NCBI RefSeq assembly: GCF_011927785.1
Contig: NZ_JAATJK010000001.1
Span: forward strand, 1,426,001 to 1,490,000
Direction of reading: 5' to 3'
DNA length: 64,000 nt
Origin: Micromonospora profundi
Lineage (GTDB): Bacteria > Actinomycetota > Actinomycetes > Mycobacteriales > Micromonosporaceae
A program made the position numbers and the translations under genes. Of the stretch, positions 1-8,336 are shown piece after piece. The notes under the pieces were generated by a model that worked only from the letters and a program-made list of their open reading frames with translations, did not search any database and had not been told where the DNA came from. Positions within the stretch are counted from its first letter, which is position 1; each line of letters begins with the position of its first letter.

Positions 1-95
1 CCTGCTCCGCAGGTTGACCATCAAGCTGTTGAAGGGGCTGCGGAGTTGTGCGTCGTAGTGGGCAACGTACTTCGATGGAAGGGGATCTCGTGTCC

Positions 96-1997
96 ATGAC
101 GAGACGACGATGGACGGCCGCGGTGAGCGTGGCGGCATTGCTGTGTTCGGTGCCTGGCTCGCCGGCCGCGGCGGACGACAACGCCGGCCGCCGGAGCCCG
201 CTTGACGGGGTAGAACTGCAGACCCTGGACGGCAGCGGCAACAACCGGGCGCACACCGGCTGGGGACGGGTGGGGACCGAGTATCCGCGGGTGGCGCCGG
301 CTCGCTACGTCGACGGTGTGGGGGAGCCGGTCGGCGGGCCGTCACCCCGGTACGTGAGCAACCGCATCTTCAACGACACCGGGCAGCAGTTGTACTCCGA
401 GCGCGGCGTGAGTCAGTGGGCCCAGGTCTGGGGGCAGTACGTCCTGCACACCGTCGGCCTGCGGGAGGACAGCGACGAAGCCCTGAACATTCCGTTGGAC
501 GTCACGGATCCGCTGGAGACCGCCGAGACCAACATCCCGTTCGTCCCGGCCGGCCGCAGTAAGGTCGTTCCCGGCACGGGCGTCACCGGTCCGCGGGAGG
601 CGGTGAACTTCAACAGTTCATACCTCGACGCCTTTGCGGTCTACGGCGGCACCGCGGAGCGGCTGGAGTGGATGCGGGAGGGCCCGGTCGACGGTGACCT
701 GGGCAACAACGGCGCCCGGCTGCTGATGCCGGGCAACCTGCTGCCCAGACGGGACGCGCGGGGCGATGCCGGCGCAGCGCCCATTGTGGACTCGCCTGGC
801 GCCCTCCTCCTCGAGAAGGGTGTGGTGGCCGGCGACATCCGGGCCGGCGAGAACGTCGGGCTCACCGCGGTGCAGACCCTGTTCGCCCGGGAGCACAACC
901 GGATCGTCGCCGAGCTGCCGTCCACGCTGAGCGAGGAGGAGAAGTTCCAGATCGCCCGCCGCGTGGTGATCGCGACCGAGCAGTACATCACGTACCAGGA
1001 TTTCCTTCCGGCGATGGGCGTGCGGCCGGCCGAGTACCGCGGCTACCGGCCACAGGTCAACGCAGGGCTCGGCAACGAGTTCGCCACGGTGGGATTCCGG
1101 GCACACAGCATGGTCCGTGGCGACTTCGCGGTTCGGGTCGCCGAGAAGCGCTACTCGGCGGCGCAACTCGACGCCTTCCGCGCACGCGGCCTGGTCGTCA
1201 CCGCCGACCACGGCACGGTGACGGTGACCGTGCCGCCGCAGGCCGCCGCGTTCAATCCCGAGTTCGTCGGTGAGCTCGGCCTCGGCCCGCTGTTGCAGGG
1301 CCTGGGAGAGCGGCCGCAGGGCAAGAACGACGAGCAGATCGGCGACATCACCCGCAACATCCGGGTACACAACCCGGTCGGGTGCGAATTGCCGTCGGCG
1401 GGCTGCCAGATCTTGATCTTCGACATCTCCGCGATCGACATCGCCCGGGGACGGGATCACGGCATGCCGTCCTACAACGAGCTGCGCCGAGCGTACGGAC
1501 TGGCGCCGAAGCCGACGTTCCGGTCGATCACCGGCGAGGCGAGTGAGACGTTCCCCGCGGACCCGGAGTTGAGTCCCGGCGATGAGATCAACGATCCGGA
1601 CAGTCTCGACTTCCTTCGTGTCCTCGACCGCGAGGGCAACGCGGTGCCGCCCGGCAGCGAGCGTGCGGTGGCCGGGGTACGGCGTACAACCCTTGCCGCC
1701 CGGCTCGCCGCCATCTACGACACGACGGCCGACCTGGACGCCGTCACCGGCATGGTCTCGGAACCGCACGTGCCCGGCACCGAGCTGGGTGAGCTGCAGC
1801 TGGCGATCTGGAAGCGGCAGTTCGAGGCGACACGTGACGGCGACCGGTTCTTCTACCTGAACGACCCCACGCTCACCAAGATCCGGCGGGCGTACGGGAT
1901 CGATTATCGCAGGACGCTGGCCGATCTCATCGTGCTCAACACCGACGTGCAGCGTGCCGAGCTTCCCCGCAACGTCTTCCTGACCAGCCGTCACTGA
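96..1997 (+). CDS. Secreted animal-type haem peroxidase
   Basis: Resembles bacterial members of the animal haem peroxidase family, which use H2O2 to oxidise small substrates or halides. The ATG at 96 begins a signal peptide (basic MTRRRW, hydrophobic stretch, then SPAAA before DD), so the enzyme is probably exported. Family signatures are visible: LFAREHNRI, the FRAHSM helix that would carry the haem-ligand histidine, and DIARGRDHG. The length of about 633 aa fits the family. A GTG at 90 lies nearer the GAAGGGGA ribosome site and is an alternative start. It stands alone with its own terminator downstream, so a link to the enediyne cluster is not shown. Substrate unknown. Confidence 0.85.
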   Translation: MTRRRWTAAVSVAALLCSVPGSPAAADDNAGRRSPLDGVELQTLDGSGNNRAHTGWGRVGTEYPRVAPARYVDGVGEPVGGPSPRYVSNRIFNDTGQQLYSERGVSQWAQVWGQYVLHTVGLREDSDEALNIPLDVTDPLETAETNIPFVPAGRSKVVPGTGVTGPREAVNFNSSYLDAFAVYGGTAERLEWMREGPVDGDLGNNGARLLMPGNLLPRRDARGDAGAAPIVDSPGALLLEKGVVAGDIRAGENVGLTAVQTLFAREHNRIVAELPSTLSEEEKFQIARRVVIATEQYITYQDFLPAMGVRPAEYRGYRPQVNAGLGNEFATVGFRAHSMVRGDFAVRVAEKRYSAAQLDAFRARGLVVTADHGTVTVTVPPQAAAFNPEFVGELGLGPLLQGLGERPQGKNDEQIGDITRNIRVHNPVGCELPSAGCQILIFDISAIDIARGRDHGMPSYNELRRAYGLAPKPTFRSITGEASETFPADPELSPGDEINDPDSLDFLRVLDREGNAVPPGSERAVAGVRRTTLAARLAAIYDTTADLDAVTGMVSEPHVPGTELGELQLAIWKRQFEATRDGDRFFYLNDPTLTKIRRAYGIDYRRTLADLIVLNTDVQRAELPRNVFLTSRH

Positions 1998-2013
1998 AAG
2001 GCCCCTTCCGGCT

Positions 2014-2045
2014 GCTTCCCGGCGCCGCCCGAGGCGCCGGGAAGC
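2014..2045 (+). terminator. Strong hairpin after the peroxidase gene
   Basis: Perfect 13-bp inverted repeat (GCTTCCCGGCGCC / GGCGCCGGGAAGC) with a 6-nt loop, starting 16 bases after the peroxidase stop. No clear U-tract follows, as is common in actinomycetes. The remaining gap to the next gene (2046-2359) shows no convincing ORF or promoter, only the GAGGAGGA ribosome site at its end. Confidence 0.7.
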
Positions 2046-2359
2046 GGACCGGCGTCCGACGGATGTCGACCCCGAACACGCCCCTTTCCGGGGGCCACCA
2101 GCGCCTGCGCCGGAGCCCGGTCGGCACCAGTCCGAAAGCGGCCGTGGTATCGCCGCACGCGGCGGGTGGCCGGGCAATCTTTCGATGGCTGTACCGGCTC
2201 GGATGGCCAGAATGAGGAGCGAAGCCGGGACGAGACGTCGACACGATCGCATTGGGTCCGCACCGCTGGACCGGATGATCGGTCGTGCCGTGCGGCGCCG
2301 GTGAAGCTTGGCTTCATCCTTACGTCTTCTCACGGTAGGGACCGCTGAGGAGGAATTTG

Positions 2360-3208
2360 ATGAGCCGCGACACCGTACTCGTCTCTGCCGAATGGGCCGA
2401 GAAGAATCTCGATACTCCCGGGGTCGTCTTCATCGAGGTCGATGAGGACACGACCGCCTACGACGGTGGCCATATTCCGGGCGCGATCAAGATCGATTGG
2501 AAGTCTGACCTGCAGGATCCGGTCCGGCGTGACTTCGTCGACCAGGAGCAGTTCGCCCAGCTCCTGTCGGAGAAGGGGATCGCCAACGACGACACCGTGA
2601 TCCTGTACGGCGGTAACAACAACTGGTTCGCGGCGTACGCGTACTGGTACTTCAAGCTCTACGGCCACCGCGACGTGAGGCTGATCGACGGTGGCCGCAA
2701 GAAGTGGGAACTCGACGCCCACCCGTATTCCACGGACGTCGCGGGCCGGCCGGCGACGCGGTACCAGGCATCGGTGCCGGATCTGTCGATCCGCGCGTTC
2801 CGCGACGAGGTCGTGCAGTCCATCGGGGTGAAGAATCTGGTCGACGTACGCAGCCCGGACGAGTTCGCCGGGCGGCTGCTCGCGCCGGCGCATTTGCCGC
2901 AGGAGCAGTCGCAGCGCGGTGGGCACATCCCGACCGCGATCAGTGTGCCGTGGAGCAAGGCGGCCAACGAGGACGGCACGTTCAAGTCCGACGATGAGCT
3001 CGCCGAGATCTACGGCGCCGCCGGCCTGGACGGTAGCAGGGCCACCATCGCGTACTGCCGGATCGGTGAGCGTTCCTCGCACACGTGGTTCGTGCTCAAG
3101 GAACTCCTTGGCCACGCCAATGTGAAGAACTATGACGGTTCGTGGACCGAGTACGGTTCGCTCATCGGCGTACCGATCGCCATCGGTGACGAGCCCGGGA
3201 AGGCGTGA
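2360..3208 (+). CDS. Thiosulfate/3-mercaptopyruvate sulfurtransferase (two-domain rhodanese)
   Basis: Cytosolic tandem-rhodanese protein of 282 aa, normal for the CysA/SseA type. Such enzymes move sulfane sulfur from thiosulfate or mercaptopyruvate to cyanide or thiol acceptors. The N-terminal domain is the inactive copy (GHIPGAIKIDW). The C-terminal domain carries the catalytic loop CRIGERS with Cys about residue 233; an R-I-G-E-R-S loop is typical of actinobacterial thiosulfate sulfurtransferases. The ATG at 2360 follows GAGGAGGA; an in-frame TTG at 2357 is less likely. Its stop overlaps the start of the next gene (GTGA), so the two are probably co-transcribed. Confidence 0.9.
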   Translation: MSRDTVLVSAEWAEKNLDTPGVVFIEVDEDTTAYDGGHIPGAIKIDWKSDLQDPVRRDFVDQEQFAQLLSEKGIANDDTVILYGGNNNWFAAYAYWYFKLYGHRDVRLIDGGRKKWELDAHPYSTDVAGRPATRYQASVPDLSIRAFRDEVVQSIGVKNLVDVRSPDEFAGRLLAPAHLPQEQSQRGGHIPTAISVPWSKAANEDGTFKSDDELAEIYGAAGLDGSRATIAYCRIGERSSHTWFVLKELLGHANVKNYDGSWTEYGSLIGVPIAIGDEPGKA

Positions 3209-3762
3209 CGCCGGACACGTCGACCTCCATTTTCGGTGGTCAGACTGAGCTCGGGCCGTTGCCATCCTTCTGTATCGATAGGGCTGACAATCTGAAGACA
3301 CGGCCGTGGCGGCACGGTGACCTGGACCTTTTGCAGGCGTCCGAGTCGATCTTCTCGCCCGAGACGTACCCTCGGCGCTTCCTTGCTGGTGATCGTCGCT
3401 TGCGGCCGCTCCATCTCAGGGTGTCGGGGCAGATGTCCGCGCGCGGGCGCCGTTGGATGGGGCAGGTGGCGGTCGATGGAGATCGGCTGGTCGCGCTCGC
3501 GGAGTGCGGCTGGGATCCAGCAAACCCGCAGTCACCGGCTTTGGCCGTCATGGTTGCCGACGCGTGGCAGCAACGTGGCCTCGGACGCAGGGTGCTTCGC
3601 GAGCTTGTGCGTCGGTGCCTGAGTGCAGGACTGGTTGTTTTCAACCTCGACTACGTGGCTTCGAACGCCACGCTGGGGACCCTCGTGGGGTCGTTGACCT
3701 CCAACACTCGGCACCGCGGCGGCTGTGACCTCGTTCATAGACGTCTCGTGGCGCCTGACTGA
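3205..3762 (+). CDS. GNAT-family N-acetyltransferase
   Basis: GNAT-fold protein of 185 aa. The acetyl-CoA pyrophosphate-binding loop is seen as QQRGLGRRVL in the C-terminal half, preceded by the expected strand ALAVMVADAW. The first 30 residues are poorly conserved in character. The GTG start overlaps the rhodanese stop codon, so translation is probably coupled. The fold is clear, the acceptor substrate is not; it could acetylate a small amine or a protein N-terminus. Confidence 0.75.
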   Translation: MTPDTSTSIFGGQTELGPLPSFCIDRADNLKTRPWRHGDLDLLQASESIFSPETYPRRFLAGDRRLRPLHLRVSGQMSARGRRWMGQVAVDGDRLVALAECGWDPANPQSPALAVMVADAWQQRGLGRRVLRELVRRCLSAGLVVFNLDYVASNATLGTLVGSLTSNTRHRGGCDLVHRRLVAPD

Positions 3763-3792
3763 AGACACCGGTCGTGGTGACGTTGTAGAGAT

Positions 3793-3825
3793 CGGGTGGC
3801 GGCCATCCCCACAGGCCGCCACCCG
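3793..3825 (+). terminator. Hairpin terminator after rhodanese-GNAT pair
   Basis: Perfect 12-bp stem CGGGTGGCGGCC / GGCCGCCACCCG with a 9-nt loop, 30 bases after the GNAT stop. It would end the two-gene transcript. Confidence 0.65.
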
Positions 3826-3915
3826 CCCTGCTGCCGACAGCCGGGTTGAATCATCCAACTCGAAGTCCGTTGGTGTCCATTAGCGGCCTTCTCCACAACG
3901 TCGAACGGAGATCTC

Positions 3916-4776
3916 GTGTCCCAACGTGGCGAAGAGCACCGGCTTTCCGGTCTCGACGGCTTCGCGTTTCCGGTCTCCTGCACCGCAGGCGGTGAGACGC
4001 GTGCTCGTGCGGTAGCGCAGCGGATGGAACGCGCTGTGGCGTGGCTCGACGGACAAGTGGGCACGCCGTCGGTTCCGGCGCTGTTCGTGGTGGGCCCCGA
4101 GGAGTGGGATGGGATCGCCCTCGGTCTGCCGTACGGCATGCCGCACGTCGAGGACGGGCGCATCGTGGTCGGGCAGCGTCCGGGGCCTTTCTGGCAGACC
4201 CTTCTCGACGCTGCCGCTCCCGGTCTGCCTGCCGAGTCGCGGCAACGGCTTGCCGCGGTCTACGGCGAGCCACCGGATCTCGGCACCTTCGCGGATTTAC
4301 TGGTAGTGCACGAACTGGGCCACGTGACCCACGGCGAGGGCTGGCCAGGCCATTCGGTCGGCTTCTGGCTGCGCGAGCTTGCGGCGAATCTGTGTCTGCA
4401 CGGGTACGTCGCGGAGGTCGAGCCGGAATCGATGCCCGTGCTGGAAACCGTCTACGACGTGATCTGGGAGACGGGGCCCGGTCCCTGGCCGGTGCGTGAT
4501 CTCCACTGTATGGCGGATTCGCTGGCAGGCGACGGCACAAACTATGTCTGGTTCCAATTCGGACTGCAGATCCTCGCGCGCCGGCTGTGGGAGTCGGCCG
4601 ACACGACCGCTCTGCGGGGCGTCGTCGCTCTCCTGCGGGGCCCTGCCCAGCCGTTCGGCAACGTCATCGACGTACTCGCGACATTCGACCGGCATGCCGC
4701 TCGCGCGGTCCTCGACTGGCCGCACCTCGGTAACGCCGTCACCCGCGACGAGGTGCGGAACGCGTCCAGCGCGTAG
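3916..4776 (+). CDS. Uncharacterised HExxH metallopeptidase-like protein
   Basis: A 286-aa soluble protein that I cannot place in a named family. It carries a zinc-peptidase-type motif HELGH at residues 132-136, followed about 16 residues later by FWLRELAANL, whose Glu could be a third metal ligand as in gluzincins. No signal peptide or membrane segment is seen. GTG at 3916 is preceded by ACGGAG. It contains a TTA codon at 4297 (residue 128), rare in high-GC actinomycetes and therefore possibly bldA-dependent. Peptidase activity is inferred from the motif only. Confidence 0.55.
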   Translation: MSQRGEEHRLSGLDGFAFPVSCTAGGETRARAVAQRMERAVAWLDGQVGTPSVPALFVVGPEEWDGIALGLPYGMPHVEDGRIVVGQRPGPFWQTLLDAAAPGLPAESRQRLAAVYGEPPDLGTFADLLVVHELGHVTHGEGWPGHSVGFWLRELAANLCLHGYVAEVEPESMPVLETVYDVIWETGPGPWPVRDLHCMADSLAGDGTNYVWFQFGLQILARRLWESADTTALRGVVALLRGPAQPFGNVIDVLATFDRHAARAVLDWPHLGNAVTRDEVRNASSA

Positions 4777-4950
4777 GGCCCCCACGAGGTCGTCTGGCTT
4801 CTGAGGTGACCGTTGAACGGCCAGGGGGATCGTACGTTCTCCCAGGTAGAGGAGTGGGCGCTGTGCTACAATGCGAGCATCCGGATGTGAAATCCGAGGC
4901 CGACGTTCTCCTCATATCGGCTACTCCAGGAACTGGACGGAATCCTGACC

Positions 4951-5127
4951 GTGTTTGACTCTCGCCATATTAGGACGTTTCAAGAAGTGGTGCGTACTCA
5001 GTCATATACGACGGCAGCACGGACCTTGGGCTATACCCAGCCCGCGATCACCCAACAGATGAAGGCGCTCGAGCGCGCGGCCGGTACTCCGTTGTTCACC
5101 CGGGCCGGGCGGGGGGGGACTGCGTAG
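4951..5127 (+). pseudogene. LysR-family regulator, 5' fragment
   Basis: GTG at 4951 opens a LysR-type winged-helix N-terminus (HIRTFQEVVRTQSYTTAART, then the recognition helix TQPAITQQMKALER). The reading frame stops at TAG 5125-5127, inside the left inverted repeat of the adjoining IS element. Only about 58 codons remain; the effector-binding domain is absent and no remainder appears on the far side of the IS. It is a broken gene, possibly able to express a DNA-binding stub. A TACAAT box at 4867-4872 could be its -10 element. Confidence 0.8.
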
Positions 5128-5141
5128 ATTTCCGTGTTTGA
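5116..5141 (+). repeat. IS256 left terminal inverted repeat
   Basis: Begins GGGACTGCGTAG and ends in the core GATTTCCGTGTTTG that is repeated inverted at 6481-6506. It supplies the stop codon of the LysR fragment. Confidence 0.8.
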
Positions 5142-5195
5142 CCTGGGTGTGGTCCGTTGGACAGGACGTTGATCCTGTCCGGAAAGGACCACGTC

Positions 5196-6458
5196 ATGGC
5201 AGACAAGAAGAACGCTGCTCGGCTTCCTGAACCGACCGCGGTGGAGGTGGAGTTCGCGCAGCAACTGGTCGAGCGGGCGAAGGCCGACGGCGTGTCGTTG
5301 GTCGGGCCGGGTGGGCTCCTCGCGGGGATCACCCGCACGGTTCTCGAGTCAGCGCTCGATGCGGAGCTGGACGCGCACCTCGACGAGGCCGGTGTCGACG
5401 AGGCCACCGGCCGGCGGGCCAACGTCCGTAACGGTCGCGGGGCGAAGACGGTGCAGACCGAGGTCGGGCCGGTGCGGATCCAGGTCCCGCGGGACCGGGC
5501 AGGGTCGTTCACGCCGCGGATCGTGCCGAAGCACGCCCGCCGCCTGGACGGGTTCAACGAGGCGATCCTGTCGCTGTACGCGAAAGGATTGACGACCGGT
5601 GAGATCTCCGCGCATCTGGCGGACGTGTACGACGCCGAGGTGTCCCGGGAGCTGATCAGCCGGGTCACCGACAGCGTCGTGGACGAGATGGAAGCCTGGC
5701 GGCAGCGGCCCCTCGACAGGATCTATCCGGTGGTGTTCATCGACGCGCTGGTGATGAAGATCCGCCAAGGGCAGGTCGCGAACCGGCCTGTCTACGTCGT
5801 TGTCGGCATCAGCCTCGACGGGGAACGCGACGTGCTTGGTATGTGGGCCGGCACCGGCGGGGAAGGCGCCAAGCAGTGGGCCGGCTACCTCACCGAACTG
5901 CGTAACCGGGGCGTCGAGGACGTGTTCATGGTCTGCTCCGACGGCTTGAAAGGCATGACCGACGCTATCGAGCAGGTCTGGCCGCAGGCGGTGCACCAGC
6001 AGTGCGTCGTGCACCTCGTCCGGGCGTCGCTGCGGTACACCAACCGCAAGGACTGGCAGAAGATCACCCCCGCCCTGCGGGAGATCTACACCGCCCCCAC
6101 CGTCGCCGCGGCGGAGGCACGCTTCGAGGCGTTCGCCGCCGAGTTCGGTGACCAGTACCCGGCCGTGATCCGGCTGTGGCGCACCTCCTGGCCGCAGTTC
6201 GTGCCGTTCCTCGACTACGACCACGAAGTCCGCAAGGTCCTCTACACGACCAACATCATCGAGAGTTTGAACGCCCGGTTCCGGCAAGCGGCCCGTCGGC
6301 GCGGGCACTTCCCGACCGAGCAGGCCGCGATGAAGGTCCTCTACCTCGTCGTCCAGCAGAAACGCCGGGGTGGCGGGAGTATCACCGGCCGGGTCTACGG
6401 TTGGGCCAAGGCCCTCAACGCCCTGATCCTCGCCTACGGCGACCGGATCACCATCTAA
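5196..6458 (+). CDS. IS256-family (mutator) transposase
   Basis: Full-length 420-aa transposase. DDE family features are present: VVFIDALVMK (first Asp), VCSDGLKGM with QQCVVHLVR (second Asp and the CxxH-like zinc motif of IS256/MULE), and TTNIIESLNARFR near the C-terminus (catalytic Glu). ATG at 5196 follows the ribosome site GGAAAGGA. It appears intact and possibly active; it lies in a typical IS with terminal inverted repeats. Confidence 0.95.
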   Translation: MADKKNAARLPEPTAVEVEFAQQLVERAKADGVSLVGPGGLLAGITRTVLESALDAELDAHLDEAGVDEATGRRANVRNGRGAKTVQTEVGPVRIQVPRDRAGSFTPRIVPKHARRLDGFNEAILSLYAKGLTTGEISAHLADVYDAEVSRELISRVTDSVVDEMEAWRQRPLDRIYPVVFIDALVMKIRQGQVANRPVYVVVGISLDGERDVLGMWAGTGGEGAKQWAGYLTELRNRGVEDVFMVCSDGLKGMTDAIEQVWPQAVHQQCVVHLVRASLRYTNRKDWQKITPALREIYTAPTVAAAEARFEAFAAEFGDQYPAVIRLWRTSWPQFVPFLDYDHEVRKVLYTTNIIESLNARFRQAARRRGHFPTEQAAMKVLYLVVQQKRRGGGSITGRVYGWAKALNALILAYGDRITI

Positions 6459-6480
6459 GAATCTCGATCACACCACAGGC

Positions 6481-6506
6481 CCAAACACGGAAATCGACAC
6501 ACTCCC
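6481..6506 (-). repeat. IS256 right terminal inverted repeat
   Basis: Inverted counterpart of 5116-5141; matches at about 22 of 26 positions. Confidence 0.8.
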
Positions 6507-6518
6507 GTCGTTCCCGTT

Positions 6519-8162
6519 TCACGTGGTCTGTTGTTCGAGTCCTTCGGGGCCGTTGTCGATGATGTTCACGAAGTGTTCTTCGATGTCGTCGGCGAGGGTG
6601 GCGTCGTGCATGTCGGTGCGCACTTGCAGGCCGATGTCCTGGCCTTCAGGGGTGGGCGAGATGATCAGCATGACGGGGAAGGAGCATTTGGTGGCGAGTG
6701 CGGCGCCTTCGGCGATGAGTGTTCCGGTGATGTCGCCGAGCTTGAGCTCGGGTGTGGCGTTGTAGTTGAGTGACACCACCCGGTCGAGCTGGATCAATTT
6801 CTCGGGCCCGCTGAGCGCGGCTCCCAGCTCTTCGGGGACGATGAGCACGTCGCGGGCAGCCATGGCCTGCCGGTATGCTTCGCGGGTTCGCTCCAGCAGG
6901 TGGGGACCTGAGTGGGATGGGCCGTTGGGGCGGAGCAGGATGGTGCCGACCCGGTTGGTGATGGTTCGGTCGATCACGTCGCCGGAGTTGTTCGCGATGG
7001 GGACCATCACCGCGAAGTCCGGTGCTGCGCCGGCCCGGATGAGGGACTCCTGGTAGACCGCCGCGATACCAACCGATGGTGGCATGCCGTGGACCCGGGC
7101 GTACTCGTCCCAGGGTTGCAGTTGCTTCTGTGACACGAGGAAGCTGCGCATGACGGCCGGGCCGGGAAGCGAGTACCGGGAATTGTCGGGCATCGGAGGG
7201 ATCTGTGCTGACCCGTCGCTGCGGGCGGGAAGCCGGCAGGCCGGTAGGTCACGCAGTTCGTCGTGCCAGTATTGGCGTTGTTTCTCGATGTCGGCCGATG
7301 CGAGCTGGTGCCGGAAGTCGCACGCCATCTCGGCCAGTGATGCGGTGCGGCCCGGCCACTGCGGTGGATTGCCGGCCAGCCGCGCCGCGTAGGCCGCGGA
7401 CAGCTCCGCGGTCAGGATGCCCCACGAGCGGCCGTCGAACCCGGAGTGGTCCAGGGCCACCCCGAACAGGGTGCGCCGCCCGCTACGGGCGAGCGCACAC
7501 CGCCACACCTTGCCCTGCTCGATCGGCAGCGGCATCCGCAGGGTCTGCCGGAGCGCCTCGATCGCCGCCTCGTCACCGGCCTGCTCGCTCAGGTGATGAA
7601 ACTCCGCCTGTCCGGGATCGGCCGGCACCTCCGCCAGCCCGAGCTCCGGCCCGTCGAGATACCGGGCGTGCAGCGCCTGATGACGGCGGTGCGCATCGGT
7701 GGCGGCGCGCTCCAGCGCCACCGCGTCGATCGGGCCGTCGAACCACCAGGAGAACTCGGCCACAATCTTCTGCGGAACCGTTTCGGCCTGCACCGGAGTG
7801 ATCGCCACCAGCTGGTCACCCTCGGCGGCCGACGACCTGCCGGGAAGGGGCCGGTCGCCGGCTGACCCGCCGCGGGCGGTGTCGATCCACGCGGCGAGCT
7901 GCGCCACAGTGGGGGTCCGGAAGATCTGGGTGAACCTGACCCGCACCCCGGTGAGCTGCTCCAGCCGGGCACAGGCCACCGTCACCCACACCGAGTTGAG
8001 CCCGAGATCGAAGACCGACGTCGTACGCGGCAGCCCGGCGACCTCGAGCAGCTCGGCGAAGACCCGCTCGACCATGACCTCCGTGTCACCGCGCGGGCGG
8101 TCCTGGGGGGAAACATCGGACACGTCGGTGCCGACGGTCTCCGAAGCCTCTTGCTGCCTCAT
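6519..8162 (-). CDS. Carrier protein-condensation (T-C) didomain NRPS protein
   Basis: A 547-aa protein with an N-terminal carrier domain (about 20-100; 4'-phosphopantetheine site FDLGLNS, where the usual G/H before Ser is Asn) and a C-terminal condensation domain (about 120-540). The condensation core HHxxxDG reads DHSGFDG: the second, catalytic His and the Asp are kept, the first His is replaced. There is no A or TE domain, so it must be loaded in trans. Such small C proteins in enediyne clusters join a carrier-bound acyl group to the core (SgcC5 of C-1027 is the precedent for a stand-alone enzyme). The ATG at 8162 follows CGAGGAG; the frame extends further upstream without a better start. 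It ends 12 bp from the IS256 end. Confidence 0.8.
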   Translation of the reverse strand: MRQQEASETVGTDVSDVSPQDRPRGDTEVMVERVFAELLEVAGLPRTTSVFDLGLNSVWVTVACARLEQLTGVRVRFTQIFRTPTVAQLAAWIDTARGGSAGDRPLPGRSSAAEGDQLVAITPVQAETVPQKIVAEFSWWFDGPIDAVALERAATDAHRRHQALHARYLDGPELGLAEVPADPGQAEFHHLSEQAGDEAAIEALRQTLRMPLPIEQGKVWRCALARSGRRTLFGVALDHSGFDGRSWGILTAELSAAYAARLAGNPPQWPGRTASLAEMACDFRHQLASADIEKQRQYWHDELRDLPACRLPARSDGSAQIPPMPDNSRYSLPGPAVMRSFLVSQKQLQPWDEYARVHGMPPSVGIAAVYQESLIRAGAAPDFAVMVPIANNSGDVIDRTITNRVGTILLRPNGPSHSGPHLLERTREAYRQAMAARDVLIVPEELGAALSGPEKLIQLDRVVSLNYNATPELKLGDITGTLIAEGAALATKCSFPVMLIISPTPEGQDIGLQVRTDMHDATLADDIEEHFVNIIDNGPEGLEQQTT

Positions 8163-8285
8163 GTCCACTCCTCGGGAATGACGGGAAAGGGGCTGGCGAA
8201 CCGCACCGGCCAGAGCCCGAGGATCACCCCACCCCGCCGGCCACGCACCTCCCGAGTTGCTACCCCGGCGTCGGAGCTGGGGTGC

Positions 8286-8336
8286 CCGGCACGATGGGAG
8301 AAGATGACGTACCTGGTGGCCAATAGCCTCCGAGAC
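8286..8336 (+). promoter_or_regulatory. Duplicated leader/promoter element, copy A
   Basis: From -51 to the start codon of the LLM oxidoreductase gene the sequence aligns without gaps to 15603-15653. It shares CCGGCACGATGGGAGAAGA and CAATAGC ten bases before ATG. CAATAG at this spacing would fit the -10 box of a leaderless transcript; no Shine-Dalgarno lies at the start. The promoter role is inferred. Confidence 0.45.

Larger units (their letters stand above)
5116..6506 (+). mobile_element. IS256-family insertion sequence
   Basis: About 1.39 kb bounded by 26-bp imperfect inverted repeats (5116-5141 and 6481-6506, about 22/26 matches, sharing the core GATTTCCGTGTTTG), with one mutator-type transposase inside. 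It truncates a LysR gene on the left. The flanks (gggcggggg versus gtcgttccc) do not form an 8-9 bp target duplication, so the element probably took part in a deletion or recombination after insertion. Confidence 0.85.

Noticed and set aside
618..2333. 571-codon minus-strand frame
   Set aside because: Antisense to the haem peroxidase, which has a signal peptide and family motifs.
5101..5120. G-run at 5111-5118 as a frameshift sequencing error in LysR
   Set aside because: The IS terminal repeat begins within the run and no LysR continuation exists in any frame afterwards.
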